Notes under the pieces: generated by a model
Database searches by the model: none
Told to the model about the DNA's origin: nothing
The model's input: the letters and a program-made list of their open reading frames with translations, nothing else
In this document: positions 55,065-63,823 of the stretch, piece after piece
How the letters are laid out: the number at the start of each line of letters is the position of its first letter
Numbering within the stretch: position 1 is the first letter of the stretch
Assembly: GCF_002259405.1 (NCBI RefSeq)
Contig: NZ_NPFW01000014.1
Span: 305,767 to 369,766, forward strand
Direction of reading: 5' to 3'
DNA from: Rhodococcus sp. 14-2483-1-2
Lineage (GTDB): Bacteria > Actinomycetota > Actinomycetes > Mycobacteriales > Mycobacteriaceae
Length of the DNA: 64,000 nucleotides
Position numbers and translations under genes: made by a program

Positions 55065-55804
55065 TGTCGTGGATTCGGTTAACGCTCGCCCTCGGTGCAG
55101 TGCTGGCAGCTCCGTTCGCGCTGTTCGTGTACTGGCGGACCCGGTTCTTCTTCCGCGATCCGCACCGCGAACCACCGGCCGATCCGCGGGCGGTGCTCGC
55201 CCCGGCCGACGGGTTCGTCACGTACGTCAAACGCGTGGAGGCAGGCAGTACCGCGTTCGCCGTGAAGAAGGGACGGACGATCGTCCTCGACGAGATCGCA
55301 GGAGTCGCGTCGAGCGACAGTGGCTACCTGATCGGGATCTACATGTCCGAATACTCGGTGCACCGCAACCGAATTCCGGTGTCGGGCACCGTCGGCATGC
55401 GTCGCCACCGGTCCGCAGCACCGTTCAACAAGTCGATGGCGCGTGTCGGCGCGAACCTGTTGACCCGGCGCACACCCTACGACGAGGGCTGCGACTACCT
55501 GCTCACCAACGAGCGGCTCACCATCTCGATCGAGCACGAGTCCGGTGCCGTGGTGACGGTGACGCAGATTGCCGATCTCTGGGTCGACCGCATCGTCGCG
55601 CACGTCGCCGTCGGAGACACCGTCGAACGCGGTGAGCAGTACGGGATGATCCGCTTCGGTTCTCAGTGCGACGTGTTCGTGCCGGACGCACTCGTCGACG
55701 AGATCACCGTCCGGCCAGGTAATTACGTGTTCGCCGGGGAGACGACGGTGGCCCGTTCACCGATCCTCGTCGACGGCAGTCAACGGAGCGAAGAGGAACG
55801 ATGA
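55064..55804 (+). CDS. Phosphatidylserine decarboxylase-like protein
   Basis: 246 residues from ATG 55064. One N-terminal membrane helix, then the PSD domain: LAPADGFVTYVKRVEAGST (ADG motif), MSEYSVHRNRIPVSGTVGM (catalytic His) and a Gly-Ser self-cleavage site in MIRFGSQCDVFVPD, where the Ser would become the pyruvoyl group. It therefore appears competent to decarboxylate a phosphatidyl- or related lipid head group. Similar in length to archaetidylserine decarboxylases. Substrate not known; it is not linked to a pssA gene here. Confidence 0.82.
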   Translation: MSWIRLTLALGAVLAAPFALFVYWRTRFFFRDPHREPPADPRAVLAPADGFVTYVKRVEAGSTAFAVKKGRTIVLDEIAGVASSDSGYLIGIYMSEYSVHRNRIPVSGTVGMRRHRSAAPFNKSMARVGANLLTRRTPYDEGCDYLLTNERLTISIEHESGAVVTVTQIADLWVDRIVAHVAVGDTVERGEQYGMIRFGSQCDVFVPDALVDEITVRPGNYVFAGETTVARSPILVDGSQRSEEER

Positions 55805-56955
55805 TCACGATCGAAGAGGTCGACGGCAAAGCCGGCTGGCGCGAGTTCGAAGCCGTCTCGGACCTGGTCTACCAGGGCGACCCGTACCGCCTTCCCGACG
55901 AGTCGATGGACCTGCGTCGAGTGCTCATCGCGCCGCCGCCCTCGGTCGCCGCCACCCGTATCACCAATGCATTCCTGGCGCGCGAGAACGGAATTGCCGT
56001 CGGTCGCATCGTGGCCATCCACGATCTGTCGTTCACCGAGTACACGGGGGAGTCGATCGGCTTCTTCGGCTTCTACGAGGCCGTCGACGATCACGACGTC
56101 GCGAAGGCGTTGCTCGACGCTGCGGCGCAATGGCTTTCGGCGCGCGGGCTCGGGACGATATCCGGGCCGTTCGGTCCGTCGATGTTCTACAGCGCAGGCA
56201 TCGTCGTCGACGAGATCCCGGCACTGCCCCTGGTGGGGATGCCGCACAATCCGCTGTACTACGCGGCCCACTTCGAGAAGTGGGGTCTGATGGCGGTCAA
56301 GGACTTCTACAGCTACCTCTTCGACGACCCGTGCATCATCTACAACGACCCCAAATACGCGCGGCACATGCAGATCTTCGAGAAGATCAAGGCGCGATCG
56401 GAAGTGACGTTCCGGTCGATGAAGTACCGGACGCTGCGCCGCGACGCACGCATCGTGCGGGACCTCTACAACAAGACGTTCGTGAACTTCTGGGGCTTTT
56501 CGCCGCTGTCCTACACGGAATTGTTCGAGCTGTTGAAGATGATGCTTCCGGTCATCGACCGCCGGCTCACCCTGCTGGCCGAACTCGACGGTGAGCCGGT
56601 CGGCTTCCTGATGGGAATCCCGGACGTCAATCAGGCCGCCGCGAAGGCGTCGCACCTGAAGTCGCGCTGGGCGCGAGACCTGGTGACGCTGTGGCACGTC
56701 AAGCGTCCGGGTCGCACGGAAGTGATCGACGGCGTGCGGGTGGACATGCTGTTCGTCGATCCCGATTGCCCCGATCGAGCGGTGTCCTCCCTGCTGATCA
56801 TGGAGATGTCGGTGCGCATGCGCGACCTCGGGTTCACCCGCGTCGAAGCGGCTCCCGTGCTCGACGACAGTCCGTGGATGAGGGGCTCGGTCCTGTCGCG
56901 GACGAAACTCGCCCCGCACCGCACGTATCGCATCTTCAGCCGGGAGTTGACGTAG
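55801..56955 (+). CDS. GNAT-like acyltransferase-family protein
   Basis: 384 residues, overlapping the decarboxylase by 4 bp (ATGA). N-terminal region has ISGPFGPSMFYSAGIVVDE, then LVGMPHNPLYYAAHFEKWG, hallmarks of a two-domain GNAT-related family in which an acetyltransferase fold is followed by a second one (YLFDDPCIIYNDPKYARH region, and LLIMEMSVRMRDLGFTRVE near the C-terminus). The acyl donor and acceptor are unknown. By position it is likely to modify the decarboxylated lipid. Confidence 0.7.
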   Translation: MITIEEVDGKAGWREFEAVSDLVYQGDPYRLPDESMDLRRVLIAPPPSVAATRITNAFLARENGIAVGRIVAIHDLSFTEYTGESIGFFGFYEAVDDHDVAKALLDAAAQWLSARGLGTISGPFGPSMFYSAGIVVDEIPALPLVGMPHNPLYYAAHFEKWGLMAVKDFYSYLFDDPCIIYNDPKYARHMQIFEKIKARSEVTFRSMKYRTLRRDARIVRDLYNKTFVNFWGFSPLSYTELFELLKMMLPVIDRRLTLLAELDGEPVGFLMGIPDVNQAAAKASHLKSRWARDLVTLWHVKRPGRTEVIDGVRVDMLFVDPDCPDRAVSSLLIMEMSVRMRDLGFTRVEAAPVLDDSPWMRGSVLSRTKLAPHRTYRIFSRELT

Positions 56956-59202
56956 ATGACCGACACGATCTCGCGAAGCGACCGGCAGTTGAGCAGGGGA
57001 AACATCGGCGACCGGTGGGGCCGACTCGTTGCGCGTCGTCGCTGGGTGGTGCTGGCGATCTGGACGCTGCTGGCGGTGGGATCGGCGGTTCTGTATCCGG
57101 CGCTGCAGAATTCACTCGTCGGGGCCAACTTCTCGGTGCCGGGCACCGAATCGAGCCGGGCCGACGATCTGATCGAGCGTCACTTCGAATCGTTCGGCTC
57201 CGAACAACTCGTCGTCACGTTCACCTCCGAGTCGGTGAACACATCGGACCCGGCGTTCCGTGAGCGAGTGGGGGAGGTCGTCGGTCGGCTGCGGCAGTCC
57301 CCGGACGTGCTGCGAGTCGTCGACCCCTACGAGACCGCAGGCTTCGTCCCGACGATCTCCGAGGACGGCACGTCGGCGCTCGCGTTCGTCGGTATCGGCG
57401 GGGAGGCCAGCGATCGGATCGCGGTGGCCGAACGCGTGCAGGAGATGATCGGCGCGGCGTCCGGCGACGGCGTCGAGGTGGCGGTGACGGGATATTCGCC
57501 GATGACGGTCGATCTCACCCGCGTCGAATCCGAGGACGCAGTGCGGGCCGAGAGCATCGGTCTTCCCATCGCCTTCGTGGTCCTGGTTCTGGCGCTGGGG
57601 TCGGTGGTCGCGGGCATCGTGCCGTTGGTCTCCACCGGAATCGGCGTGCTGGCGGCGTTCGGGATGTTCGCGCTGTTGTCCAACGTGATGACGTTCGACG
57701 TTCTCGTCACCACCGTGGCGGCGATGTTCGGTCTGGGCCTGGGAATCGACTACGCGCTCTTCATAGTCAGTCGATTCCGTGAGGAGATCGGTCGAGCCGG
57801 ACCTCCGGAAGATCCGGACCGGACCGAGCGCGCGGTAGGGGCGGCGATGGGTACGGCCGGGCACACCATCGTCATCTCCGGTCTGGTCGTGTTGATCGCA
57901 CTCGGAGCCCTCGCCATCGTCGACGTCCCCGCGGTGCGCAGCATCTCGCTGGTCGTCGCGCTCACCATCGCCACCGTCGTCGTGGTCGCGTGGACCCTGC
58001 TGCCGGCGATTCTCGCCGTGCTGGGACCGCGCATCGGGGCCTGGTCACTGCCGCGCAGATTCCAACCCCCGTCGGTCGACGAGCACGACGCCGCCGTACC
58101 CACGTGGTGGTCGCGGTGGGCGCAGCACGTCATCGAACGTCCGTGGCGCTACACGGCCGCGTCGGCCGCGGTCCTCATCGTCTGCCTGATTCCCATCGGT
58201 TCGATCTCCTACGGCGTCGACCTCGGTGCCGATGCGCTGAGCGCGGAACCGTCCGGACGGGCCAACACGGTCCTGACCGAGAAGTTCGCGCCCGGGACCA
58301 TCTCGCCCATCACCATCGTGTTCACGGGTGAGGACGACAGTCCGTTGGGCCCGCAGCAGATGGCCACCGTCAACGCGTTCGCCGACTTCGTGCGCGGCGA
58401 CGATCGCGTCGCCTACGCGTTGGCTCAGCCGGAGGGCGGACGGTCGTTGCTGATCGTGGTTCCGTCGGTGCCGATCGACTCGACGGAGGCCGCCGATCTC
58501 GTCGGGTCCCTTCGTGCCCAGGCACTCGTCGCCGGTGACACGGATGGCACGAACGTCTCCGTGGGTGGCACCACCGCACTCGTGGTCGATGCCTCCGACG
58601 AGATCTCGGGCAAGTTCGCCTGGGTCGTCGCCGCTGTCCTGGTCTTCTCGCTCTTCTACTTGGCCGTCGTCTTCCGCAGCGTGGTGATTCCGCTCAAGGC
58701 CGTCGCCATGAACCTGCTGGTCACCGGAGCAGCGTTGGGTGCGACCGTCGCCGTCTTCCAATGGGGTTGGGGGTCGAGCATCCTCGGGTTCGAGAGCCCG
58801 GGCTACATCCAGGTGTATCTACCGGTGACGGTGTTCGCCGTCGTCTTCGGCCTGTCGATGGACTACGAGGTGTTCCTCATCGGCCGCATGCGTGAGGTGT
58901 TCGTGCGGGGAGCGAGCAACGACGTGGCCGTCGTCGACGGCATCGAGCACACCGCCAGGCCGATCACGGCCGCCGCCGCGATCATGGTCGCCGTGTTCGC
59001 CAGCTTCCTCACCGCCGACGTGCTCGAGCTCAAACAGTTCGGCTTCGCACTCGCCATTGCGGTGCTGTTCGACGCGGTGCTGGTGCGCATGATGATGGTG
59101 CCGGCGATGATGAAGCTGTTCGGCGAGCGCAACTGGTGGCCCGGCTCGGACCGTAGGAAAGCCGTCACCGGCTCCGGGCGCTACGAGGCCGTCGGCAGCT
59201 GA
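56956..59202 (+). CDS. MMPL-family RND lipid transporter
   Basis: 748 residues. Twelve predicted membrane helices with the two large external loops of the family: the N-terminal GRLVARRRWVVLAIWTLLAV, the helix-4/5 region LGIDYALFIVSRFREEIGRA with the proton-relay Asp, and its C-terminal counterpart FGLSMDYEVFLIGRMREVFV. MMPL proteins export envelope lipids in mycolate actinobacteria, here presumably the product of the four preceding genes. Starts directly after the acyltransferase stop. Confidence 0.92.
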   Translation: MTDTISRSDRQLSRGNIGDRWGRLVARRRWVVLAIWTLLAVGSAVLYPALQNSLVGANFSVPGTESSRADDLIERHFESFGSEQLVVTFTSESVNTSDPAFRERVGEVVGRLRQSPDVLRVVDPYETAGFVPTISEDGTSALAFVGIGGEASDRIAVAERVQEMIGAASGDGVEVAVTGYSPMTVDLTRVESEDAVRAESIGLPIAFVVLVLALGSVVAGIVPLVSTGIGVLAAFGMFALLSNVMTFDVLVTTVAAMFGLGLGIDYALFIVSRFREEIGRAGPPEDPDRTERAVGAAMGTAGHTIVISGLVVLIALGALAIVDVPAVRSISLVVALTIATVVVVAWTLLPAILAVLGPRIGAWSLPRRFQPPSVDEHDAAVPTWWSRWAQHVIERPWRYTAASAAVLIVCLIPIGSISYGVDLGADALSAEPSGRANTVLTEKFAPGTISPITIVFTGEDDSPLGPQQMATVNAFADFVRGDDRVAYALAQPEGGRSLLIVVPSVPIDSTEAADLVGSLRAQALVAGDTDGTNVSVGGTTALVVDASDEISGKFAWVVAAVLVFSLFYLAVVFRSVVIPLKAVAMNLLVTGAALGATVAVFQWGWGSSILGFESPGYIQVYLPVTVFAVVFGLSMDYEVFLIGRMREVFVRGASNDVAVVDGIEHTARPITAAAAIMVAVFASFLTADVLELKQFGFALAIAVLFDAVLVRMMMVPAMMKLFGERNWWPGSDRRKAVTGSGRYEAVGS

Positions 59203-59936
59203 GCGCTCGCCAGGACGGCACCCCCGGACGTGCGGATCTCGATCTCGGTCACGTCCTGGCGCAGCACCGCGGCGTTCATCCGGCACTCGATGGTGATGTC
59301 ACTACCGAGGAACGTGCCGGACGGGAGTTCGACACCCGATCGGTCGACGAGAACCACCTCGTACGGCCCACGATCGGAGATGCCGTCCATCTCCAGGACG
59401 GTCTCGGTGCCCCACGTGTGGGCAACCAGGCCTCCTTCTATGTCGACGCTCGGCGTACTCGTCGTGAACGCGACCTCCTCGTACGCGCCGAGGGTTCCGG
59501 GCGGACCGGTGATCGCGGTGGGCGGATTCGTAGGGTCCTGGCGGTAGGCATCGACTCCGAGCACGACCCCGCTGCCGACCACCACGCCCACGATTGCGGC
59601 CGCAGCGGCAAGTCCTGCTGATCTGCGCTGCACTCCCAACCGCTGCCGTCCGAACCGCTGCGTGCCGAGCTGCTGGATGCCCGCCTGTTCCTCGGAGTCG
59701 CCCGTCGCGACGAGGATTCGCTCGCGCAGGTCGGGTGGCGTCGGAGATTCGAGCCAGGGCTCGGTCGGTCCACGGCGGCCGAGAAAATCCGTCATCGCGC
59801 GCAATTCGGCGATCTCGGTGTCGATCGTGGGGTCCGCCGCGGCGAGCTCGCGCAGTTCGGAGGTTTCGGCGTCGTCGAGATCGTCGCCGACGGCAGCGGC
59901 GATCAACTCGGCTCGGCGATCGGGTGATGCGCTCAT
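59181..59936 (-). CDS. Anti-sigma factor, membrane-anchored
   Basis: 251 residues from ATG 59936. N-terminal helical cytoplasmic part (RRAELIAAAVGDDLDDAETS) without the Cys-containing zinc motif, one membrane helix (GLAAAAAIVGVVVGSGVVLG) and an external beta domain. Starts 4 bp before the sigma stop (overlap), so it is its partner. Its 3' end overlaps the convergent MMPL gene by 22 bp. RskA-like in layout. Confidence 0.82.
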   Translation of the reverse strand: MSASPDRRAELIAAAVGDDLDDAETSELRELAAADPTIDTEIAELRAMTDFLGRRGPTEPWLESPTPPDLRERILVATGDSEEQAGIQQLGTQRFGRQRLGVQRRSAGLAAAAAIVGVVVGSGVVLGVDAYRQDPTNPPTAITGPPGTLGAYEEVAFTTSTPSVDIEGGLVAHTWGTETVLEMDGISDRGPYEVVLVDRSGVELPSGTFLGSDITIECRMNAAVLRQDVTEIEIRTSGGAVLASAQLPTAS

Positions 59937-60466
59937 GTTTCCTCCTTTCCGTCGAGGTGGTCTCGTAGGGCTCGCAGTGCGTAGAAGGTGCGGGTGCGCA
60001 GTGTTCGTACGGCAACCCCGGTCGATTCCGACAACTCCGCGTAGGTGCTGCCGCTCAGGTGCACTGCGACGACGACCTGACGATGCTCGGGGGAGAGCAG
60101 GGCAAGCGCGGCGATGATGCGGAGCCGCTCGTCGATGTCGGGGCTGGTGTCGCGCGTGACCCCGCCCGAGCCCCGATCGATGTCCTCGATCCGGTCCGAG
60201 GCCGGCATCGGCATCCTCGTCAGCGACCGCTGAACATCGACGATCACGTTGCGTTCGATAGCGAACAGCCACGTTCGCAGCGACCCGCGCCTCGGCTCGA
60301 ACCGGGACCGCGCTCGCCAGGCCCGAAAGAAGGTCTCCTGAACGCAATCCTCGGCCAGAGTTCTGTCGCGAAGAGCGTTGACGGCGAACCCGAGCATGGC
60401 CGACGCGTGCTCGTCGTACGCGGCAGCGACGTCGAAGTCCAGTTCGATCACGCTCCCGATGCTCAT
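59933..60466 (-). CDS. ECF RNA polymerase sigma factor
   Basis: 177 residues from ATG 60466. Region 2 (AEDCVQETFFRAWRARSRFE, GSLRTWLFAIERNVIVDVQR) and region 4 (LLSPEHRQVVVAVHLSGSTY then AELSESTGVAVRTLRTRTFY) are complete; there is no region 3 or N-terminal extension. Its own promoter looks to be TGAACG-N16-CGTATC, 7 nt before the ATG, so the transcript would be leaderless and autoregulated. Most like SigL-type ECF factors in promoter form. Confidence 0.88.
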   Translation of the reverse strand: MSIGSVIELDFDVAAAYDEHASAMLGFAVNALRDRTLAEDCVQETFFRAWRARSRFEPRRGSLRTWLFAIERNVIVDVQRSLTRMPMPASDRIEDIDRGSGGVTRDTSPDIDERLRIIAALALLSPEHRQVVVAVHLSGSTYAELSESTGVAVRTLRTRTFYALRALRDHLDGKEET

Positions 60467-60473
60467 GACAGTG

Positions 60474-60501
60474 GATACGTCGGTCGACCCTCGGACGTTC
60501 A
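60474..60501 (-). promoter_or_regulatory. ECF-type promoter of the sigma gene
   Basis: On the minus strand TGAACG, 16 bp, CGTATC, ending 7 nt before the sigma ATG. Resembles the reported SigL consensus TGAACC-N16/18-CGTGTC and mirrors the plus-strand site at 60536-60563. Confidence 0.65.
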
Positions 60502-60535
60502 TGCCGAAGGCGGGAAATATTTCTTTACCGAGCTT

Positions 60536-60563
60536 TGAACATTCTGGCATCGGCGCTCGTACA
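60536..60563 (+). promoter_or_regulatory. ECF-type promoter of the CHRD-sortase operon
   Basis: TGAACA, 16 bp, CGTACA, matching the divergent sigma promoter in spacing and core bases. The CHRD ATG lies 48 bp downstream. Confidence 0.65.
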
Positions 60564-60610
60564 CCTTGCACGGGCTCGCTTGCCCGATACTCCCACGGAA
60601 GGCACACGAG

Positions 60611-61369
60611 ATGACCAGACGCTCGATCCCACGCCCGGCAACGTCGATCCGATCCACCGCCACCGCCGTCGTCGGTGGTACGGCCACCGCCGCCGCGCTG
60701 ATGCTGTTCGCCGCTGCCCCGGCCGGTGCCGATACGCCTGTCGCCGAACCGGATTCGTTCACCAGCGCGTTCACGGCCATGGCCACTCCCGACCAGGTGC
60801 TCAACGGTGAGGGAGTCGCCACTCCGGGGCAGCCCGGCGCGATGGGCACCTTCACGCTGCGCATCAACTCCGATCTCGACATCGTCTGCTACGACATCGC
60901 GCTCGAAGGCGTGACCGGCGACTACATGAGCCCGGCCAAGACCGCCACGCACATCCACCAGGCGGCAGCGGGCGCAGCAGGACCTCCGCGTCTGGCATTC
61001 CCCAACCCGACCCCCATCGGCGACGGCCCGCGTACCAGCAGCGGCTGCATGCAGGGACCGTTCACCACCGGCCTCACTCCGGCCGGTGCCGATGCGGACA
61101 GCGGTACCGGATTCACCCTCGATCAGATCGAAGCCGATCCCGCGGCATTTGCCGCCGACACCCACACCGTCGACTTCTCCGCGGGAGCGGTGCGCGGACA
61201 GCTGACCCAGATTCCGGTCGGATCGGTGGCAACCGGAGGTGGCGGCTCGGCAGTCGCGGCGTCCGATTCGGCGTCGAGCTCGGTGGTTCCTGTCGTCGGC
61301 GCAGTGGCTCTGGGCGCGATGGTCGTTGCGGGCGTGACGTTCGCGGCTCGACGCGAGGTGCGGAGCTGA
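60611..61369 (+). CDS. CHRD-domain secreted protein
   Basis: 252 residues from ATG 60611. An N-terminal signal peptide (ATAVVGGTATAAALMLFAAA, cleavage near AGA-D), a CHRD-like domain (TFTLRINSDLDIVCYDIALE, TATHIHQAAAGAAGPPRLAF with the His-x-His, GAVRGQLTQIP) and a C-terminal membrane helix with Arg-rich tail. No LPxTG motif is seen. The stop overlaps the sortase start (CTGA). Probably surface exposed. Confidence 0.8.
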   Translation: MTRRSIPRPATSIRSTATAVVGGTATAAALMLFAAAPAGADTPVAEPDSFTSAFTAMATPDQVLNGEGVATPGQPGAMGTFTLRINSDLDIVCYDIALEGVTGDYMSPAKTATHIHQAAAGAAGPPRLAFPNPTPIGDGPRTSSGCMQGPFTTGLTPAGADADSGTGFTLDQIEADPAAFAADTHTVDFSAGAVRGQLTQIPVGSVATGGGGSAVAASDSASSSVVPVVGAVALGAMVVAGVTFAARREVRS

Positions 61370-61977
61370 GATATTCGGTCCTGATCGCGGCCGCAGCCGC
61401 GGCGGTGGTGGTGGGCTGTTCCTCGCCACCGCCACCGCCACCGCCACCGGCGACGGCCCCGACACCGGCAGCGTCCGTGGCCTCGCAGTCGTCGTCGGGC
61501 GCTGCCCCGACTGCGCCCGCAGTGGACTCGGTGCGACCGGCCCCGACGCGGGTGAGCGCCGAGGACATCGATCTCGACGAACCGTTGATCGGCCTGGGTC
61601 TCACCGAATCGGGGGAGATGCAGGTGCCCACCGACTACGACGACGTCGGGTGGTTCACCGGAGGTGGCCGTCCCGGCGCGATCGGCAGCCCGACGGTGAT
61701 CGCCGGGCACGTGGACTCGACGACCGGCCCCGCGGTGTTCGATCGTCTGTCGGAACTCGGAGCCGGCGATATCGTCGCGGTCGAGGACGAGGCGGGTGGT
61801 CGAGCCGAGTATCGCATCGACGAGATCGGGGACTACGGCAAAGCCGAGTTCCCGACGGCACTGGTCTTCGGTGCGGTGCCTGCCGACGAGATCCGGCTCA
61901 TCACGTGTTCGGGTGACTTCGATGCAGCCGTGGGCAGCTACGAGCGCAACCTGGTCCTGTACGGGGTGCGCATATGA
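61366..61977 (+). CDS. Sortase-like (class F/E) lipoprotein
   Basis: 203 residues if started at CTG 61366, overlapping the CHRD stop by 4 bp. That start gives LRYSVLIAAAAAAVVVGCSS, a full lipoprotein signal with lipobox VVGC; GTG 61405 would leave only a stump. A Pro-rich linker follows, then the sortase domain with His in VIAGHVDST, catalytic Cys in IRLITCSGDF and Arg in SYERNLVLYG. Sortase class F enzymes of actinobacteria lack a fixed substrate motif. The linker is coded by a CCACCG tandem tract. Confidence 0.75.
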   Translation: MRYSVLIAAAAAAVVVGCSSPPPPPPPPATAPTPAASVASQSSSGAAPTAPAVDSVRPAPTRVSAEDIDLDEPLIGLGLTESGEMQVPTDYDDVGWFTGGGRPGAIGSPTVIAGHVDSTTGPAVFDRLSELGAGDIVAVEDEAGGRAEYRIDEIGDYGKAEFPTALVFGAVPADEIRLITCSGDFDAAVGSYERNLVLYGVRI

Positions 61978-61997
61978 CAGTGCGAACATCGAACGTT

Positions 61998-62027
61998 TTG
62001 GAGTTGACACCGAACGTGTTGTAACCT
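61998..62027 (+). promoter_or_regulatory. rplJ promoter
   Basis: TTGGAG, 18 bp, TAACCT, the same -10 box and spacing as before the tRNA-Thr cluster. The gene starts 288 bp later, leaving a long leader. Confidence 0.5.
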
Positions 62028-62099
62028 GGTCGACGGTTCGGATCACGAGTGCTCGCACTTGTGCCCTGACCGCCCAATCAAGTTCTACCCAAGACCGTT

Positions 62100-62300
62100 G
62101 GTCACCGCCTTCTCGAAGGATTCGCTTCCGGGAGTTGCGCGGTTGAAGGTCCGAGATCGCTTCGGACGGCCCACGCAGGAGAACGAGGTAGGGAACCTGT
62201 ATGCAGTCCTCGTGGCTGCCGCTCGTTCACGCCCCGTGTGCTTCTTGCGCCGGGGCGTTCGTCGTTTTCCGGCCCTCTCGCGATCGACACAACTTCCCAC
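62100..62300 (+). promoter_or_regulatory. Ribosomal protein L10 leader region
   Basis: The long untranslated leader of rplJ contains a hairpin with arms 62229-62235 and 62252-62258. In many bacteria this leader binds L10-L12 and represses rplJL. I cannot fold the whole leader here; borders are approximate. Confidence 0.45.
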
Positions 62301-62315
62301 GAGAGGAGGCGAAGT

Positions 62316-62897
62316 ATGGCAAAGCCCGAAAAGGTCTCAGCAGTATCGGAGATCACCGAACAGTTCAAGGGTTCGACGGCTGCCGTCGTCACGGAATACC
62401 GTGGCCTGTCGGTGTCCGGTCTGACTCAGCTCCGGCGTGCGCTCGGCGAAGGTGCCACGTACTCCGTCGCCAAGAACACCCTGGTCAAGCGCGCAGCTGC
62501 CGAAGCCGGTATCACCGGCCTCGACGATTTGTTCGTCGGACCGACCGCCATTGCATTCATCAAGGGCGAGCCGGTCGACGCTGCGAAGGCCATCAAGGCC
62601 TTCGCGAAGGACAACAAGGCCTTGATCGTCAAGGGCGGCTACATGGACGGCGCAACGCTGTCCGTGGACGAGATCAACAAGATCGCAGACCTCGAGTCGC
62701 GCGAAATCCTGTTGGCCAAGCTCGCCGGCGCCATGAAGGGCAACTTGTCGAAGGCTGCAGGCCTGTTCAACGCTCCCGCATCGCAGTTCGCGCGTTTGGC
62801 GTTCGCGTTGCAGGAGAAGAAGGCTGCCGGCGCACCCGCCGCAGCCGAGGCACCTGCAGAAGCAGAAGCACCGGCGGAAGCTCCCGCCGAAAGCTGA
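62316..62897 (+). CDS. rplJ: 50S ribosomal protein L10
   Basis: 193 residues from ATG 62316 with GAGGAGG upstream. [36 protein letters not shown] and [20 protein letters not shown] are family motifs; the C-terminal Ala/Glu-rich tail ([20 protein letters not shown]) is a genus-level extension beyond the L12-binding helix. Forms the L12 stalk base. Confidence 0.97.
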   Translation: MAKPEKVSAVSEITEQFKGSTAAVVTEYRGLSVSGLTQLRRALGEGATYSVAKNTLVKRAAAEAGITGLDDLFVGPTAIAFIKGEPVDAAKAIKAFAKDNKALIVKGGYMDGATLSVDEINKIADLESREILLAKLAGAMKGNLSKAAGLFNAPASQFARLAFALQEKKAAGAPAAAEAPAEAEAPAEAPAES

Positions 62898-62990
62898 TCC
62901 GCTGGTATCGGCGAACAGCTCAGCTCCACACCATCACCGAACACCAGTCGCGGATCAGCGACCAGGTACTTACAGGAAGGACCCGCCACC

Positions 62991-63377
62991 ATGGCGAAGC
63001 TCAGCACCGAAGAATTGCTCGACCAGTTCAAGGAGCTCACCCTCCTCGAGCTCAGCGAGTTCGTGAAGGCATTCGAGGAGACCTTCGAGGTCACCGCAGC
63101 CGCTCCCGTCGCAGTTGCAGCAGCAGGCGCAGCCGGTGCTCCGGCTGAGGCTGCCGAGGAGCAGGACGAGTTCGACGTCGTCCTCGAGTCGGCCGGCGAC
63201 AAGAAGATCCAGGTCATCAAGGTCGTCCGTGAGGTCGTCTCCGGCCTCGGCCTGAAGGAAGCCAAGGACCTCGTCGAGAGCGCTCCGAAGGCAATCCTGG
63301 AGAAGGTCGCCAAGGATGCAGCCGAGGCTGCCAAGGAGAAGCTGGAAGCTGCCGGCGCAAAGATCTCCGTCAAATAA
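62991..63377 (+). CDS. rplL: 50S ribosomal protein L7/L12
   Basis: 128 residues. N-terminal dimerisation domain ([20 protein letters not shown]), Ala/Pro hinge, and the factor-binding C-terminal domain ([40 protein letters not shown]). Stalk protein that recruits translation GTPases. Confidence 0.97.
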   Translation: MAKLSTEELLDQFKELTLLELSEFVKAFEETFEVTAAAPVAVAAAGAAGAPAEAAEEQDEFDVVLESAGDKKIQVIKVVREVVSGLGLKEAKDLVESAPKAILEKVAKDAAEAAKEKLEAAGAKISVK

Positions 63378-63428
63378 GACCGCTTCACTGCAGTCGTACT
63401 TCACGCTCTGAAATCGAGAGCGGGTCGA

Positions 63429-63464
63429 GGGGCCGTTCCCACTTCGGTGGGAACGGCCCCTTTT
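63429..63464 (+). terminator. Strong intrinsic terminator after rplL
   Basis: Perfect 14-bp stem (63429-63442 with 63447-63460), TTCG tetraloop, then TTTT. Ends the rplJL operon 52 bp after the stop. Confidence 0.95.
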
Positions 63465-63823
63465 CTGTGTTCATGGTGGCACCGGATGACGCGTCGTTGT
63501 GATCGGTCACGGACTCCGCCGGATCGCGTGACACTCGCTCCGCACCACTGTTTACTCGACCTCGCCGAAGTCCGAAGCGTTCCGAAGGGTTTCGGCCGTC
63601 ATTGTTTGTGGTGTGTCACAGCTTTGCAACGCAGGGACTTGTCACAGTTCTGGCGAGTCGGCGACCGTGTCGCGTGAGATGAGCCACACTGATGCAAGCT
63701 CTACAGCCTGACTCGGGGAAGTTCTTACTGGGCGGTAAGCTCCTGTGTCGGAGCGGACACGTGCATGGGTTACAGTGACGCAACCCACATCTGGGTCGAT
63801 GTGTACGAATTGTGGAGGTCAGC
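63465..63823. other. Upstream region of mceG
   Basis: 359 bp with no recognised gene on either strand. TACAGT at 63771-63776 is a possible -10 box inside an inverted pair TGGGTT/AACCCA (63766-63771 and 63782-63787). M. tuberculosis has two genes between rplL and mkl that are absent here. Confidence 0.45.
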
